Shown: positions 10,616 to 22,276, numbered from the stretch's first letter. The stretch: 64,000 nucleotides of DNA from Nematopogon swammerdamellus (GCA_946902875.1 OX336349.1:20669891-20733890); one strand, 5' to 3'. Numbers and translations: made by a program. The notes: generated by a model from the letters alone, not told the origin.

Positions 10616-11440
10616 ATACTATACTGATAATTTTATTGTAATTATTATCGTACATAGTAATTTTGCAACGCGACAGCAACACTGTGAAGAAAACACTTAA
10701 TAGCTCACCAAATATACGTCAATGACCTGGCTATTTAAAGAATTGAAATTGGCGGCGTTTTAAAGCTGTACAGTCAGCATGCAAATTAGTTTTTTTGCAT
10801 AAAATTTTTTTTATTTGCAAATTTTTGTCTTGGAACAATTCGCTTTATTTTCTTTAGACGGCAATACTGTGTGAGCGAAAGGCAAATAGGAGCGCCGCCA
10901 TTTTCAATCTCTTTCTAGGTACTTATATATAACCAGGTACTGTACGTATATCAGATTGACCCAAGTACCTACCTAGATCAGATTGATCTGAATTCGACGA
11001 GCATATTGCATGAAAAACTTTATGAGCATGGAAGAGACGTAGAGGCACACACAGGTGTGTGAGATGCATTATCTATGCGCGCGCACGACATTTGGAAACA
11101 GGCGGGACGTTACATATGTAAATATGTTTATAGTATAAATAAACAGCTTGTACTACTTTCCGTTTTTCTTTACCCTATTAAGGTTCATTTATATAGATAT
11201 TGCACTTGATAGTGAATTACTTCAAACAACACTTATGTACCTTAAGGTGGTGTGAGACTGCGTCTGACTCGAATTTCAATAAGTGTACCGGCGATATTAC
11301 TCACCTGACAGATTCACTTTTAATATATGTAATACTTCATCTATAAGCGCAGATCGATAGCTTTTTGAAAACGCTCGTTTTAACTTCGCCGATTAACTTC
11401 GCTCGATAGAAAAAAATCATGAAGATGCTTCTGAATTTAA
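10616..11440. other. No feature recognised
   Basis: AT-rich; no supported gene, repeat pair or RNA. Confidence 0.4.
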
Positions 11441-11448
11441 TTATAAAA

Positions 11449-12106
11449 ATTTGTCAAGTGCGAGTTTTACTCGCGCGCGAATGTTTCCGTATCTATCCGC
11501 TATCAATAATATCCGCCTATCCGCTCAGGTGGCATGGTCTTCGAATTTGAATTTATCAGATATATTATGTTTATGCAAAGACATTAAACCATGTTATGTT
11601 ATGTATGACTTATGACAGGTCTCCATGTTTGCCCACTGAGAGCTGTTACCATAGTAACGTCACTTTATTTTTTAAAAGTGATCTGTCAAACATCAAACTT
11701 CTGAAAATTATTTTTTTGGAACGACCAAAGATTAAGAAGCGGCTATCTTTTAGAGACGCCTTAATGAGGTCGATAGCACTTTACGGTGGGAAAATAACAG
11801 CACCTAACAATGCATGCAATGTATAAAAGTCGTTTGCGCCATCTGTTATTAAATAGTGTGACTAATCTATTTTAATAAAATGTTTCTTGTATGGGGGCAC
11901 CCCTTAATTTTTAACTTTTTCTTATTTTTCTTATTTGTGGTTTCATCCGCCATAGTAACGCATATTCTGTGAAAGTTTCAACGGGCTACCTATTACGGTT
12001 CAAGAGATACAGCCCTCGGACGGACGGACGGACGGACGGACGGACGGACGGACGGACGACGGAGTCTTAGTAATAGGCTTCCGTCTGGGATACGGAAACC
12101 TAAAAA
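11449..12106 (+). mobile_element. Dispersed element with (ACGG)n, copy 1
   Basis: Starts TTGTCAAGTGCGAGTTTTAC...GAATGTTTCCGTA and ends GTAATAGGCTTCCGTC...GGATACGGAAACC. The (ACGG)n run at 12017-12060 lies just inside the right end. The same end pair bounds 50981-51540. Probably a non-autonomous element; no transposase frame. Confidence 0.6.
12017..12060 (+). repeat. (ACGG)n microsatellite
   Basis: Eleven consecutive units inside the preceding element. Confidence 0.95.
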
Positions 12107-12711
12107 CGTATTTAAGGCATAGTGACTAAATCAAGGCTTTGGAAAAAATATATTTTATTTGTTGAATATATCTAAATCCGTAGCTTTTTATTTTTTGTTT
12201 CGATCATTAGTTTTGGAATAAAAATAAAACCTAATTTTTGATTGATTGATTGTGTTGCATCCTACTCCAACCAGCGAAAGCGGCGCCTTGAAAGAGGAGT
12301 ACGGGTGAATACGGGTTGACAGGGCCTTAAGCCGCGTTCTCACGAGGTGAGCCAGTCTGTGAACTTTTAGTTGAACGAGTAAATTCGCAAACGAACACCT
12401 TCCAAGAAAACGTTGCACTATCATAAATGTTAAATACGTGACATTGCACACAATAAGAATGATTTTTTTATCAACCTCTTGATCGGTTGCCAGTTGCCAA
12501 CCGGCAACACAGCAACCGGTCTTGCTTGTCTCGTAAAAGGGAAATAATATATTTTAATATATTTTATTTTATCCGTTAAATGGTGTTAAGCTCATATATA
12601 CCGTTATCTTGGTCGGGTCTATTAATCGATATTTTTTTAGCGAAGTTAAAAAAAAACATCTTTGAAATATTATGGTGTTACATACATGTACATTTTAGAT
12701 GATACTTTTTT

Positions 12712-12970
12712 AGATTTTCGTACCCCGTACGGAAGCCTATTATTACGTCTACAACGTATGTCTGTCTGTCCGTCCGTCAGTCCTTTCTCGTATGTTATTT
12801 TGGCAGATATAAACAAATAATAAAAAAAAATAAAAAAAGCGAAAAATTAAGGACCCCCTTAATTTTTCACTTTTTATTTTTTTAAAGAAATGTGTTTTTT
12901 CATCGTGTTTCTTTTTTGTGATGCGGAAACCTTAGTGCGCAAGTCCGACTCGCATTTGGCCGGTTTTTTT
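12712..12970 (-). mobile_element. Dispersed element with CCGGCCAAGTGCGAGTC end, copy 2
   Basis: GTACGGAAGCCTATTATTACG...TCTGTCTGTCCGTCCGTC at the left, GCGGAAACCTTAGTGCGC...CGACTCGCATTTGGCCGG at the right. Shorter than the other copies. Confidence 0.6.
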
Positions 12971-13184
12971 ATTTCACCGAAAATATTTTTTTATGTGAAA
13001 ATGTCAATAAATTGAATTTTTTCAACACTTTTGCATGAAGAATTAAAAAAACAAGTTCTCACAATAAAAAAGCCATAGAAAAAAAATTGGTCAATGACAG
13101 GTGTAAAATCATCCACCTACGTTGTATTGTAGGCTATTGCAGAAAATTTCAGCTTAACTTGTATGTATGTATTTAATTACATGA

Positions 13185-13300
13185 TTCATACAGGTTAGGT
13201 ACAATGGGCGAGCTTAATGCCGTGTGGCATTATGTTTTAACTAATTTTGGGATATTATTATGGGAGAAGTGCATGCAGGCGAACAAGAATACTTTGTAGC
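13185..13300 (-). mobile_element. Non-LTR retroelement 3' tail
   Basis: Reverse-orientation GGGCGAGCTTAATGCC...GCATTATG block preceded by an ATGTATGT tail near 13160. Same family as 3716-3945. Confidence 0.55.
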
Positions 13301-13502
13301 AATATTTGCACATTTATTTATTTATTTATATTAATCATTATATAAACTGTAATTCATATGTATTAACAAAGGAAATTCACTTATTAGAAAATCACAATAA
13401 CAATGAAAAAAAAAACTAAAATTAACACCTATTAAATAAAAAAAAATTCATCCATCTCCGCCGACTCCTCCACCGTACCCAAAACACTAGCCGCATTGCC
13501 CC

Positions 13503-13860
13503 CAGGGTTGTCAGATGGTTAAGTTGAAAAAACCGGACATTTTTTTTCATCAAAGGGCCTTTGATTTTTCAGGTACAAAATTAAAGTTGATTTTATGTAC
13601 CAAATGTTTCATGACCTTTACATACTTTTGAAAGTAGATGGGAGGTAGAGTAATAAATAAAAGGGTTGAGTTGATCGAACTTACTGAAAAATCGAAGAAC
13701 ACTGTAATATTAGTATTAAAATGTTCTGAAAAAGTAAATATTTGCGTTATATAAAGAAAAACCGAACGTTTTGGTATCCGGTTTTTCATTATTTTGGAGA
13801 CCGGACACAAGCCTCAAAAACCTGACTGTCCGGTCCAAAACCGGACATCTGGCAACCATG
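13503..13860. mobile_element. hAT-type MITE
   Basis: The ends CAGGGTTGTCAGATGG and CATCTGGCAACCATG are inverted repeats, each followed inward by AAAACCGGACAT. The flanks ATTGCCCC (13495-13502) and GTTGCCCC (13861-13868) match at 7 of 8 positions. No transposase frame; an 86-codon open frame inside is chance. Same terminal motif as 6129-6847. Confidence 0.75.
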
Positions 13861-14168
13861 GTTGCCCCTTTGTATCTCCAGCCCTATTCGCTGGAGAAAA
13901 AAAGATTTGGCGCGGCGTTCGCCCGACCTGATCAGAAAAGCATTAATTTAGATTGTAAAGACTAAAATCGAATACTACATAATTACTTTAATACGCACAG
14001 TATATTATGTAACATTTTAAATCTAAATGTAACAAGAAGACCGTTACATAAAAAAATAAGTTTTACAAAGTATCTTTTTCCCGGTTCTTCCTTAAAGGGT
14101 TTATGCTGAAAGGAAAAAAATATATCGAATACACACTGAATGTGCATTTACGTCAATGGAAATATTGT

Positions 14169-14605
14169 TAACATAGTGAAATAAACATCTGAATATAAAT
14201 TTCTCGACACATACAATCCACATTTTAAACAGGCACAGGAAACCTATATAACACAGAACGATGACACAAAATGAAAACACTTCTCGAGTACCACGATGAT
14301 CGAGTATCGAAAGGTGTATCCATGCTGATCAATATCGAGATATCACCCTCGAATGCTAACGAACTCTACAAGGCCGTTAACATGGTGAAATAAACATCTG
14401 AATCTAAATCTCTTGACACACACAATCTACATTTTAAACAGGCACAGGAAACCTATATAACACAGACCGATGGACACAAAGGGAACAAACTTCTCGAGTA
14501 CCACGATGATGCTTAACGATGATCGAGTATCGAAAGGTGTATCCACGCTGATCACTATCGAGATATCACTCTCGAATGCTAACGAACTCTACAAGGCCAT
14601 GCGGA
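14169..14605 (+). repeat. Two-unit tandem duplication of about 215-225 bp
   Basis: Unit 1 (14169-14383) and unit 2 (14384-14605) both read GTGAAATAAACATCTGAAT...ACATTTTAAACAGGCACAGG...TTCTCGAGTACCACGATGAT...CGAACTCTACAAGGCC. Unit 2 carries an extra GATGCTTAAC. The sequence is unique to this place in the window. Confidence 0.85.
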
Positions 14606-15062
14606 TTATTGAATCCACCAGCAACAGGCCAATACTATCGAAGACCTTTTATTTTTTATCGAATCATTTTTACCTTCGTAGACGATATTAATTTTAGTGT
14701 CATTGCCTTCGTGGTCGTTCGCTTTTAAGCCGCAGATAACTTTTTTTTAGATGATAATTTTACTATAGAGCATAGAAAAATCGTATCACAAGTTATAGAT
14801 TAAGATAGTACAGTATTCTGCAGTAAATAATGAACATCTAGCTTTAGAAAGAGACAATCCGGTCGTCCGTCGTAGAGCGTCGTCCCTCTAGCTAGCACGA
14901 ACTCGCTTTTCTCTGTGCGATAGGGACGACAACGCTTTACAACTGGATTGTCTCATACTAAAGCTCAATGTTCATAATTTACTGCCGGGTACTGTACATA
15001 ACGTCATGCTTGTTTGCCAACGGGATAGTCAGAGATCGGATGTCAAAGTGCCAAGATCCAAA

Positions 15063-15375
15063 CACCATTAAGTTTGTATGTAATACAAGCTGTGCCCGCG
15101 GCTCCGCCCGCTCTCATATTTCACTTCACTGCTAACCTCATAAGCCATTTAGCGTGATAGTAAGTAGCCTATAGTTGATGGGAAGAATCAAGCTATCTGT
15201 AGATTTTTTTTTATTAAAATCGTTTCAGTGGTTCTCGAGTTATAAGCGGACAGACAGACATACACTCAGACACTCAGACACTCAGACACTCAGACACTCA
15301 GACACTCAGACACTCAGACACTCAGACACTCAGACACTCAGACAGAAAGCAGACGTTGGATTTTATTATAGGTAA
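15063..15375 (+). mobile_element. Dispersed element D (GCCCGCGGCTCCGCCCGC), copy 1
   Basis: GTGCCCGCGGCTCCGCCCGC...CATAAGCCATTTAGCGTGAT...GTGGTTCTCGAGTTATAAGC...GCAGACGTTGGATTTTATTA. It contains ten perfect 8-bp units ACTCAGAC at 15263-15344. Copies in reverse orientation lie at 19773-19989 and 28183-28397. Non-coding; common insect short repeat of unresolved class. Confidence 0.7.
15263..15344 (+). repeat. (ACTCAGAC)n, about ten units
   Basis: Perfect 8-bp tandem array expanded from the CAGACAGACAGAC stretch present in the other element D copies. Confidence 0.95.
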
Positions 15376-15856
15376 GGAAGGATAAATTAAGCGTTCTAAA
15401 ATTTTTCTAAACATGATAGTGTAACTGCCATAATTCCTAACAACTGAACACATTTAAAATCTATTTTATAAGTTTAAATGCACCAGGATCTTACGCGAGC
15501 AGGAAATTTTAGTCTCTGCCTGCCCTTGAATATTAAAACTTCCAAATAGAACCAGAATAAAACGAACTTTTTTCACAACACAGTTCATAGGTCGAGATGG
15601 CCTAGAAAGCAGACACAGAAACGATAACTTTAAACATTTAAATAAAAAAAACCTTTACTCAAACATTTGTCGCAACAATTAAATTGCTGAACTGTTCAGC
15701 ATAAATAAAACAACGAGGTCAAAACTAAAATTACTTCTTCCAAACTCCCAAATAGAATCAAAATAACAAAAACAAATAAATATTCGCAGGACATTCAAAT
15801 GTCCATAGATGGAGAGATGATATAGAAAGTGGACGCAGTAACGACGACATTCCAAA

Positions 15857-16028
15857 ATGGGAAGCGGCAAATTGAGTTTCACAACGAAGAAGGAGAAGAA
15901 TGTTAGTTCCAAGAAAACTAACACCGAAGTCGTGGAGAGATCCCGCAAGAGAGACAAGACTGAACAGAATAAGACTGACAGGCTGAGAGAACGGCAGAAG
16001 AGGATATGGTGGATGGAAGGGAAAAACC
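15857..16028 (+). CDS. Candidate first coding exon, possibly of the ACSL gene
   Basis: ATG at 15857 in a good context (CAAAATGG) opens a 57-codon frame rich in Lys, Arg, Glu and Thr (MGSGKLSFTTKKEKN.. to ..RIWWMEGKN). It runs into a strong splice donor, CC|GTAAGTAC, at 16029. The exon ends one base into a codon. The next supported exon on this strand, 28856-29010, begins two bases into a codon, so the two are phase-compatible and would create a Leu codon at the junction. The encoded stretch is cytosolic-looking with no signal peptide or membrane segment. Family homology of this exon itself is not recognised; the link to ACSL rests on strand, phase and order across a 12.8-kb TE-filled intron. 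Antisense open frames of 130 and 124 codons are shadows. Confidence 0.45.
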
Positions 16029-16029
16029 G

Positions 16030-16680
16030 TAAGTACACAACTCTTTTCCTCTTTTTGATACACAAAAGCAACGATCGGATCTCGAGGATTGTTTTGAGGC
16101 CGGAGTGAATTTCGATTTGGTAACAGGGTCACTCACGAACGAACGGCGATGTTCACACATCCGTGAGTCCCGTCACTCAGAATTTTGTATGTGAATTTGA
16201 TGAAACGTCTTTGGGCTCGGGTAAGGGGGTGCGACTGAAAAAAATTAAGACTTTTTTTGTACTTTGTGAAGCTTAGTACTCAGCAACCAGACTACGTACA
16301 ACAATTCTAAATATATCGAGTGAAAGATCCATCTGACGACTTTAAATACGTACTACATTTTTATTTTGTCATTTCATCCCTTCTGGCCCAAACCAGCCAA
16401 AGTTGGCATGTTTTGAAAAATGCGAAAACACGCAAACTTCAAACACCTCTCGCGCTTTAGTTGTTAACGCTGCATAATCGAGACAAACTCTAACGAACAG
16501 ACAAAGGTTTTAAATTTATTCGATACTTCAAACAAAACCTTGTATGTACCCTAGGTGGGGCAATATGGGCTACCAAAGATGAAAATTTTTCTTACGAAAA
16601 AATTGTTTCAAACTGCGCACACATCAAATTCACGAACTAAGTTTGACGACTGCATGCAGACTCCCTCGCTGTGTACATGC
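16030..16680. other. Start of large intron, no feature recognised
   Basis: AT-rich; shares only a short block (CACATCAAATTCACG...ACGGCTGCATGC type) with 24085-24120. Confidence 0.4.
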
Positions 16681-16980
16681 TCAGTGGTGCAGTACTTGGA
16701 TGGATGACCGCTCGACCGTTGTTGGTAGCTGATTGCGGCTCGATTCCATTAAACCTGTAGGTCCCTTCCCTTCTTACCTTAGTAGGGTTTATCCCGCCAG
16801 GGTTGGTACTACCGCACTGGATGAAACGTCCGTCGAAAAGGCTATGTAAATAGTTCGAGTTTCCCGTTCAGTTCAGTGTAGCCGATACGAAATGAAGGGA
16901 AGCACTGACATGGCGCCTAGTTCACCCGGTGTTGATATCACGAATGTTGTAGGTCAAACAGTGTCATTTTCCATAAAAAA
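16681..16980 (+). mobile_element. SINE family B, head partly deleted
   Basis: Begins in the 5S-like block (CAGTACTTGGATGGATGACCGC), then has the full body including GGTCCCTTCCCTTCTTACC, GTAAATAGTTCG, AGCACTGACATGGC and a CCATAAAAAAA end. Confidence 0.75.
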
Positions 16981-17461
16981 ACTCAGCCGCCGCCGCTATA
17001 ATCTTTCATCCATTACAGTGGAACCAACCTTTTAAAAGGTGACTGAAAAAAAATCCTCGTTTGCACGCTACGCAGGTAATTGCTATTTGAATCGTAAATG
17101 TGATTTACCCAGAAACAATTTCGTAACCGTATTCCAACCTCAAGTAATGTGCTTGCGGTTGGAATACGATCAACAATGGTCAACAAAAGAAACCACGATC
17201 TACATCGAGGGACAACAAAGAGGTGACCGACAGACCGACACAGCGGACCTTCAAGGGCCACTGCCCGTCGCTACGCTACTTGAATAGCTGATGAAGGGAA
17301 ATCTGCACTTTAGAAATCACCGTCTGCAATCGTTAGGTTGTGTATGGACTCGATAGTTCTAGGGTTCCGTATCCGCCGTACGGGACCCTATTACTAAGCT
17401 TGCGTTGTCGGCGGTGTTGATTACATATTTTCAACCGACTTCAAAAGGAGGAGGTTCTCAA

Positions 17462-17660
17462 TTCAACTTTTTTTTTTTTTTTTTATGTGAACCAGCATGG
17501 GTGGCTGTGCCGAGGGACCAATGGTACAGTCGACAGAGCCAAAATCACCTCTCCTCGCGAAACCACGCTCAGTTAGGTGCCATGCCAGCAGATTTGCGGA
17601 CTGTTGCTAGGCTGTCTAGCCCGTTAATACGACGCTTGAAGACACCCAGGTTAAAGAACT
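17462..17660 (-). mobile_element. SINE-A-related 3' fragment (CCAGCATGGGTGGCTG subfamily)
   Basis: Nearly the same sequence lies at 52968-53150. Blocks such as ATCACCTCTCCTCGCG and TAGGTGCCATGCCAGCAGA parallel the 3' end of family A, which follows at 17690, so it is probably a diverged subfamily. Confidence 0.55.
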
Positions 17661-17689
17661 GTATGTATTTTTTTTATTTTTTTTTATGT

Positions 17690-18080
17690 AATCCGGTATG
17701 GGTGGCTGAGTCGGAGGGGCCAAAGCACATGCTCTAAACAGCTAATATCACCTCTGAGAAGGTAGGTGCCATACCGGAGACTTCCCTGGATTGCTGGCTA
17801 TACTGGACTAGAGGAGAACACAACCGAGGTTGCTTGCGGCCATCTTACATCCAGAACGCTGGTACCAACCCAGTCGGCTACAATTTGAGCCTACCACCTA
17901 GTAAGGGGCAAGGGAAGGGACCTACAGTTTTACACCGGTTCCGAACGGTGAAGCAGCGGGTGTAGGTATGCACGTAAATTTTTTCGTCAGAAAAAACTCA
18001 TTGGTACACGCCGACCGGATTCGAACCTCGGACCTCCCGCGTGAGAAGCCGATGCCCAAACCACTCGGCCACCCGCCGCT
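17690..18080 (-). mobile_element. SINE family A, full copy
   Basis: Ends on the right with the tRNA-like head (AGCGGCGGGTGGCCGAGTGG and GAGGTTCGAATCC on the - strand). The body is intact and the poly-T tract lies at its left edge. Confidence 0.85.
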
Positions 18081-18154
18081 TTTTATGTTTGTTACGCGAT
18101 TACTCCGCCAATTATTAATCGATTTTGATTATTTTTTTTGTTTGATAGGTCAAG

Positions 18155-18410
18155 GTCATAGGTCCCTTCCCTTCTTACCTTACTCGGTGGTAGGGTTTAT
18201 CCCGCCCGGGTTGGTACCACCGCACTGAATGAAACGTCGTCGGTCGAAACGGCTATGTAAATAGTTCGTGTTTTCCGTCCAGTTCAGTGTAGCCGACATG
18301 AAATGAAGGTAAGCACTGACATGTCACCTACACCCGGAGTTATGGGCTGACATCACGGATGTTTTAGGTGATGCAGCCAACCGTGTCAGTTACCATTAAA
18401 AAATAAAAAA
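18155..18410 (+). mobile_element. SINE family B, 5'-truncated
   Basis: Starts at the TAGGTCCCTTCCCTTCTTACC block and runs to GTGTCAGTTACCATTAAAAAA. The head is absent. Confidence 0.75.
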
Positions 18411-18707
18411 ACAAATTTATTATAAACATATTGCTAATAATCGCAATTCTACCTTTGACGGAAAGAATCAATGATCCGAAGCATTCTATCTAGTGTATCA
18501 GTATCACAAATGAGAATGAATCACCGGTTCGATCCGGTTAATTCAAGATACCATATCGACAGACGAAACCATTCTTATCGATTGTTAGAATCGATCTGCT
18601 ATCATAAAAAACAGGAAATGTTTGTTTGGATATCGTTCTTAATTTTAACTTTATTTCCATCCGAATTCGATTCAACTGCAACTTTAGATTGCACATATTT
18701 AATGTTA

Positions 18708-18943
18708 GTAGAGTGTTTTCATTTTACGAAGGCACGCGGGGTACGAGGTAGGAAATGGTGCGAGAGACGACCGCGCGGAGCTCAGTAGAGAACGAACTCA
18801 GTGCCCAGTTGGCACAAACACACGTTCTATACTCCGCATCGCTCCGTCGAACCGAGTCGTTCCTTCCCTACTGAGCTCCGAGCGGTCTCACACCATTTCC
18901 TACCTCATACCCCTCGTGCCTTCGTAAAATGAAAACACTCTAC
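18708..18943. mobile_element. Foldback element with about 80-nt arms
   Basis: GTAGAGTGTTTTCATTTTACGAAGGCACG at the left pairs with its reverse complement at the right. Pairing continues through GAGGTAGGAAATGGTG and GGAGCTCAGTAG, leaving a GC-rich loop of about 75 nt. Confidence 0.8.
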
Positions 18944-19011
18944 CTACGACAACATGTTTTAATTTTCTTTAACAACTTTCCGTACCGATAAATTACCAAA
19001 GGTACCCTTGT

Positions 19012-19303
19012 GGTGCGACACCAAAGATTTTGGAAGAAGAGAAGATATGCCATGAACTCCCCTTCGTATCGGAACCGTTGTCGCCAGTTTCTGCTCGCAT
19101 ACAATCGCAATTCATACATACGAACTTACGACCACATTCACACCATCGATTTTTGGCCAATCCAAAGCGTTGTGCAACCACGTGCGCTCCACGCACACAT
19201 TGATAGTTAAAATGGGAAAATCTCCCCATATTACCGTGTCGAGGACACTCGTCCTTCGTATATCTACTCTCCCTCCAAAATCTTTGTGCGACACCGTTGT
19301 CTG
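19012..19303. mobile_element. Candidate MITE (GCGACACCAAAGATTTTGG ends)
   Basis: CGACACCAAAGATTTTGG at the left matches, inverted, CCAAAATCTTTGTGCGACAC at the right. The interior has no supported coding; overlapping short frames on both strands are shadows. Confidence 0.5.
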
Positions 19304-19309
19304 TCCGTA

Positions 19310-19770
19310 CTCCGTCGTTCTGTCAAAGCGTCAAAATCTAAACCAATATAGTGATAAAATAATAACTAAGAAGTATTGACTGCATAATTAGTTAGTTATA
19401 TAACGCTTGAATAGGTACCATTTGTACCTCAATAATTATATTAACCCATCGACAACTTGATACTTCAAGTATCTTAATATTTGTAATTTTTTTTTTGTAA
19501 GCTTAATGTAATAAATAACATGATTGAATTGATACAAATTACGTATCAAAACTTGGCAAAGGTTCTTTACACCTGGTATAAATTAATTAACAAGTCTTTG
19601 CAGTCAGAACTCTCAGTAAAAGTGTATGTCGATAGTGACTAAAATATTACTAATAATAATTATGAAAGAAATAAAATACCCTGCGAATTTTGGGTGCAAT
19701 CAAATCGAATAGAACAAATTGTGACATCGAGTGCAGTCTTACTGCCATAACAATGCTCAATCCTTCCTTT
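19310..19770. other. No feature recognised
   Basis: AT-rich intronic sequence. Confidence 0.4.
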
Positions 19771-19772
19771 CC

Positions 19773-19989
19773 TTACCTATAATAAAATCCAACGTCTGCT
19801 TTCTGTCTGAGTGTCTGTCTGTCCGCTTATAACTCGAGAACCACTAAACCGATTTTAATTTAAAAAAAATCTACGGATAGCTTGATTCTTCCCATCAACT
19901 ATAGGTTACTTACTATCACGCTAAATGGCTTATGAGGTTAGCAGTGAAGTGAAATATGAGAGCGGGCGGAGCCGCGGGCACAGCTAGTA
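19773..19989 (-). mobile_element. Dispersed element D, copy 2
   Basis: CTATAATAAAATCCAACGTC...GTTATGAGGTTAGCAG-like blocks...GCGGAGCCGCGGGCACAGC, the reverse of 15063-15375 but without the expanded microsatellite. Confidence 0.75.
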
Positions 19990-20342
19990 AACAATAAAAG
20001 TAAAAAACTAAAATTTAAAATACATGTTTGATAAAAAAATTGTCTTTCTTCCGCGCCCATTAAAGTAATGACCAACTTAATACAGTCCCTTTCAATTCTA
20101 AATTCTTGTGCAGTAAGTATTATCTATCACGCACAACTGGTTGCGCAGCATTTCGAAGCATCCATTTCTAGTTAGTTAATGGTTGACATACGAGAAAACT
20201 GGGTAAACACTAAGACCCACTTATAGGCCTCGGAAAAGCGGGTCAAACGCTTTCTGCTCGGTTGGCGGTTCCAGACTAACGCTACTATGAATACTACCTT
20301 TGGAACTGCGCTCTTTTGAGCGCTTTGTAGTCTTATTAAATT

Positions 20343-20440
20343 CTTCATCATCATCATCATCATCATCAGCCTGTATCGGTCCACTGCTGGACATAGGCCT
20401 CTCCCAAGGCACGCCACCACACGCGGTCTTCCGCTCTCTA
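20343..20440 (-). mobile_element. RTE-type retroelement 3' end
   Basis: (ATC)n at 20345-20368 is followed by AGCCTGTATCGGTCCACTGC and GGACATAGGCCTCTCCCAAG. This is the classic reversed tail of insect RTE-like elements; a forward copy is at 38985-39082. Confidence 0.65.
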
Positions 20441-20559
20441 AATCAAATACTTAGTTGATATCAATTTAAACATACAGATTTGCATTCGGCTTGATTTTTA
20501 ACCAACTTGATTTTGTTTAACTTTCTTACGATTCTGTACAAACCTAAAGTTATCTTATC

Positions 20560-20645
20560 ACTTTATTTCTTTCTTTTTTCTTTATTTCTTTTCTTCCCTT
20601 CTTCCTTTCTTTATTTCTTTTCTTTCCTTCTTTATTTCTTTTTTG
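20560..20645 (+). repeat. Pyrimidine-rich TTTCTT tract
   Basis: Low-complexity TTTCTT/CCTTC run. Confidence 0.9.
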
Positions 20646-21083
20646 ACGTGATGACGTCACGTCTTATAAATTGATGAACACCGGCTGCACACACGAAAAA
20701 GTGTCACGTCCCATCTGAGCCTGTGTGTGCAAGCAAGAGCGCGTAACAAGCGATAGAGAGGCACAATCGGCCCAAGCGTCGGCTAGTACCAGGGCAGCAC
20801 AAATTAAAAGGAGGTTACTCGTACCATAATATATTACGCGCAACTGGCCGGTCGGAAAAGATTTCAAATTTAGAATATTCATGAAACTTCTAAAGTACCA
20901 GGGCAGCACAATTGAAAGGAGGTTACTCGTACCATAATATATTAAAGCGCAAATAGAGGGAAAGAACATTTTACTAATCTGTTCCTTTTTTGAAAAATGT
21001 AACGTTTTTAATGTCATCAAAACCAGCCAGATACACTTTAGAACCGTTCCCAGTAGTCTTACCACTTTATGACGTCATCACGT
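20646..21083. mobile_element. Candidate MITE with internal 109-bp duplication
   Basis: The 14-bp inverted ends ACGTGATGACGTCA lie at 20646-20659 and 21070-21083. Inside, GTACCAGGGCAGCACAA...GGAGGTTACTCGTACCATAATATATTA occurs at about 20786 and again at about 20895. The 133-codon frame on the - strand spans both duplicates and repeats itself, so it is not a gene. Confidence 0.5.
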
Positions 21084-21235
21084 AAAACTATCGTCCGTAA
21101 ACCGACTTTACAGACAACCAATTTTTTTTATTTTCCTTTTTTGCTTTCTATCTTTATTAATTATCTTTAGATAACGAGAGGAAACTGTATTCAGTGCACA
21201 TTAGCGCAATCAAATTAGTACAGTTGTATAGTTTT

Positions 21236-21570
21236 TTTTCTTTTTATGGAAATGACACGGTTGACTACATCACCTACAACATCCGCGATTTCAGCCCGTC
21301 ACACATTGGTGAGCTAGGTGCCATGTCAGTGGCTCCCCTTTGGTAGTGCAGGCCACAATAAACTGGACAGAAAACACGAACTATTTACATACCCGTTTCG
21401 ATCGACCCTTTTATCCAGTGCGGTGGTACCCAAGGAAGGGAAGAGACCTACAGTTTCACGTGGATTCCAACGGTCGAACGGTCACCCATGCAAGTTCTGA
21501 CCAAGCCCAGGTGTGCTTATGATCACGAACGACAGTCGACCGGCCACACCACTTAGCTACCGAGGCTGAC
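21236..21570 (-). mobile_element. SINE family B, full-length with head
   Basis: On the - strand it starts GTCAGCCTCGGTAGCTAAGT, includes a degraded 5S-like block (GGTCAGAACTTGCATGGGTG), and continues through the body to a TCCATAAAAAG end. Confidence 0.8.
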
Positions 21571-21901
21571 ACAGTATGTATAGTGATAAAATATGGTAGG
21601 TTTGAATAACAGCAAAACCAATATTATGCGCCAAGAAAATGCACGGCATTACTCTATGAAGAAGCAGTCCTTTTGTGTTCATCAATCTTCCATGTCTTAT
21701 TCCTCTGAAAATCTATTTCATCATAGTCCTTACAACACCAGCAGGGTTGATGATTTGTTTTTTTATGTTGGATCTGCGTCGCTTTTGGAGATTATTGTTT
21801 TACATTACTTTCTTTCTTTATTGATTCGTTATTTTAATACTAGACTAGTGGTGTAAACACACACAGACAAACCAATATCAGACTATGGAACTAAATCGTG
21901 T

Positions 21902-22056
21902 AATATGAAATGAAATGAAATGAAAAGATTTATTTCGTCACACATAACAACACAAATAATTACAAATACAAAGAAACATATAACATGTGACGAAAAGGGA
22001 GCCCACTCAGCCGACTATCTATCCGAGATAGCGAAGCTGATTTTCAGGGGCTCCCC
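21902..22056 (-). mobile_element. Non-LTR retroelement 3' tail, (GAAAT)n
   Basis: The tail (ATGAA)n at 21905-21925 is followed by TTTATTTCGTCACACATAAC. The remainder up to a C8 run probably belongs to its 3' UTR. Confidence 0.5.
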
Positions 22057-22069
22057 CCCCATAATATAA

Positions 22070-22276
22070 TCTAGAAACCCGTCTGCTAGCGTGGAAGAAC
22101 ATCAATACTCGGAAAATGCCAACAGCGAGGCGGCCGGCGCGACCGACGACGGCGCGGAGGAGATGGCTGGTGGCGATTGGAAAGTGTTGAAGCGTTTCCC
22201 GCTTTCAACAATCAGCGACAGCGCGGCGCAGGCGCGGAAATTCACACTAGAAAGATCTACCGGGTCGATTGCATAG
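22070..22276 (+). CDS. Orphan open frame, possible terminal exon
   Basis: The frame is open from 22070 to a TAG at 22274-22276. A GC-rich, acidic then basic sequence (..NSEAAGATDDGAEEMAGG.. then ..WKVLKRFPLSTISDSAA..) contrasts with the AT-rich surroundings. AATATAATCTAG just before it could act as a splice acceptor. No ATG opens it, no family is recognised and no partner exon was found. It lies within the putative 12.8-kb ACSL intron on the same strand. It could equally be the body of an unknown retroelement. Confidence 0.3.
   Translation, partial: SRNPSASVEEHQYSENANSEAAGATDDGAEEMAGGDWKVLKRFPLSTISDSAAQARKFTLERSTGSIA

Noticed and set aside
15679..16132. Overlapping antisense frames of 130 and 124 codons
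   Set aside because: They mirror the + strand exon, which has an ATG in good context and a consensus donor; the antisense frames have neither.
20664..21065. 133-codon membrane-like protein on the - strand
   Set aside because: The sequence repeats itself because of a 109-bp DNA duplication within a MITE candidate.
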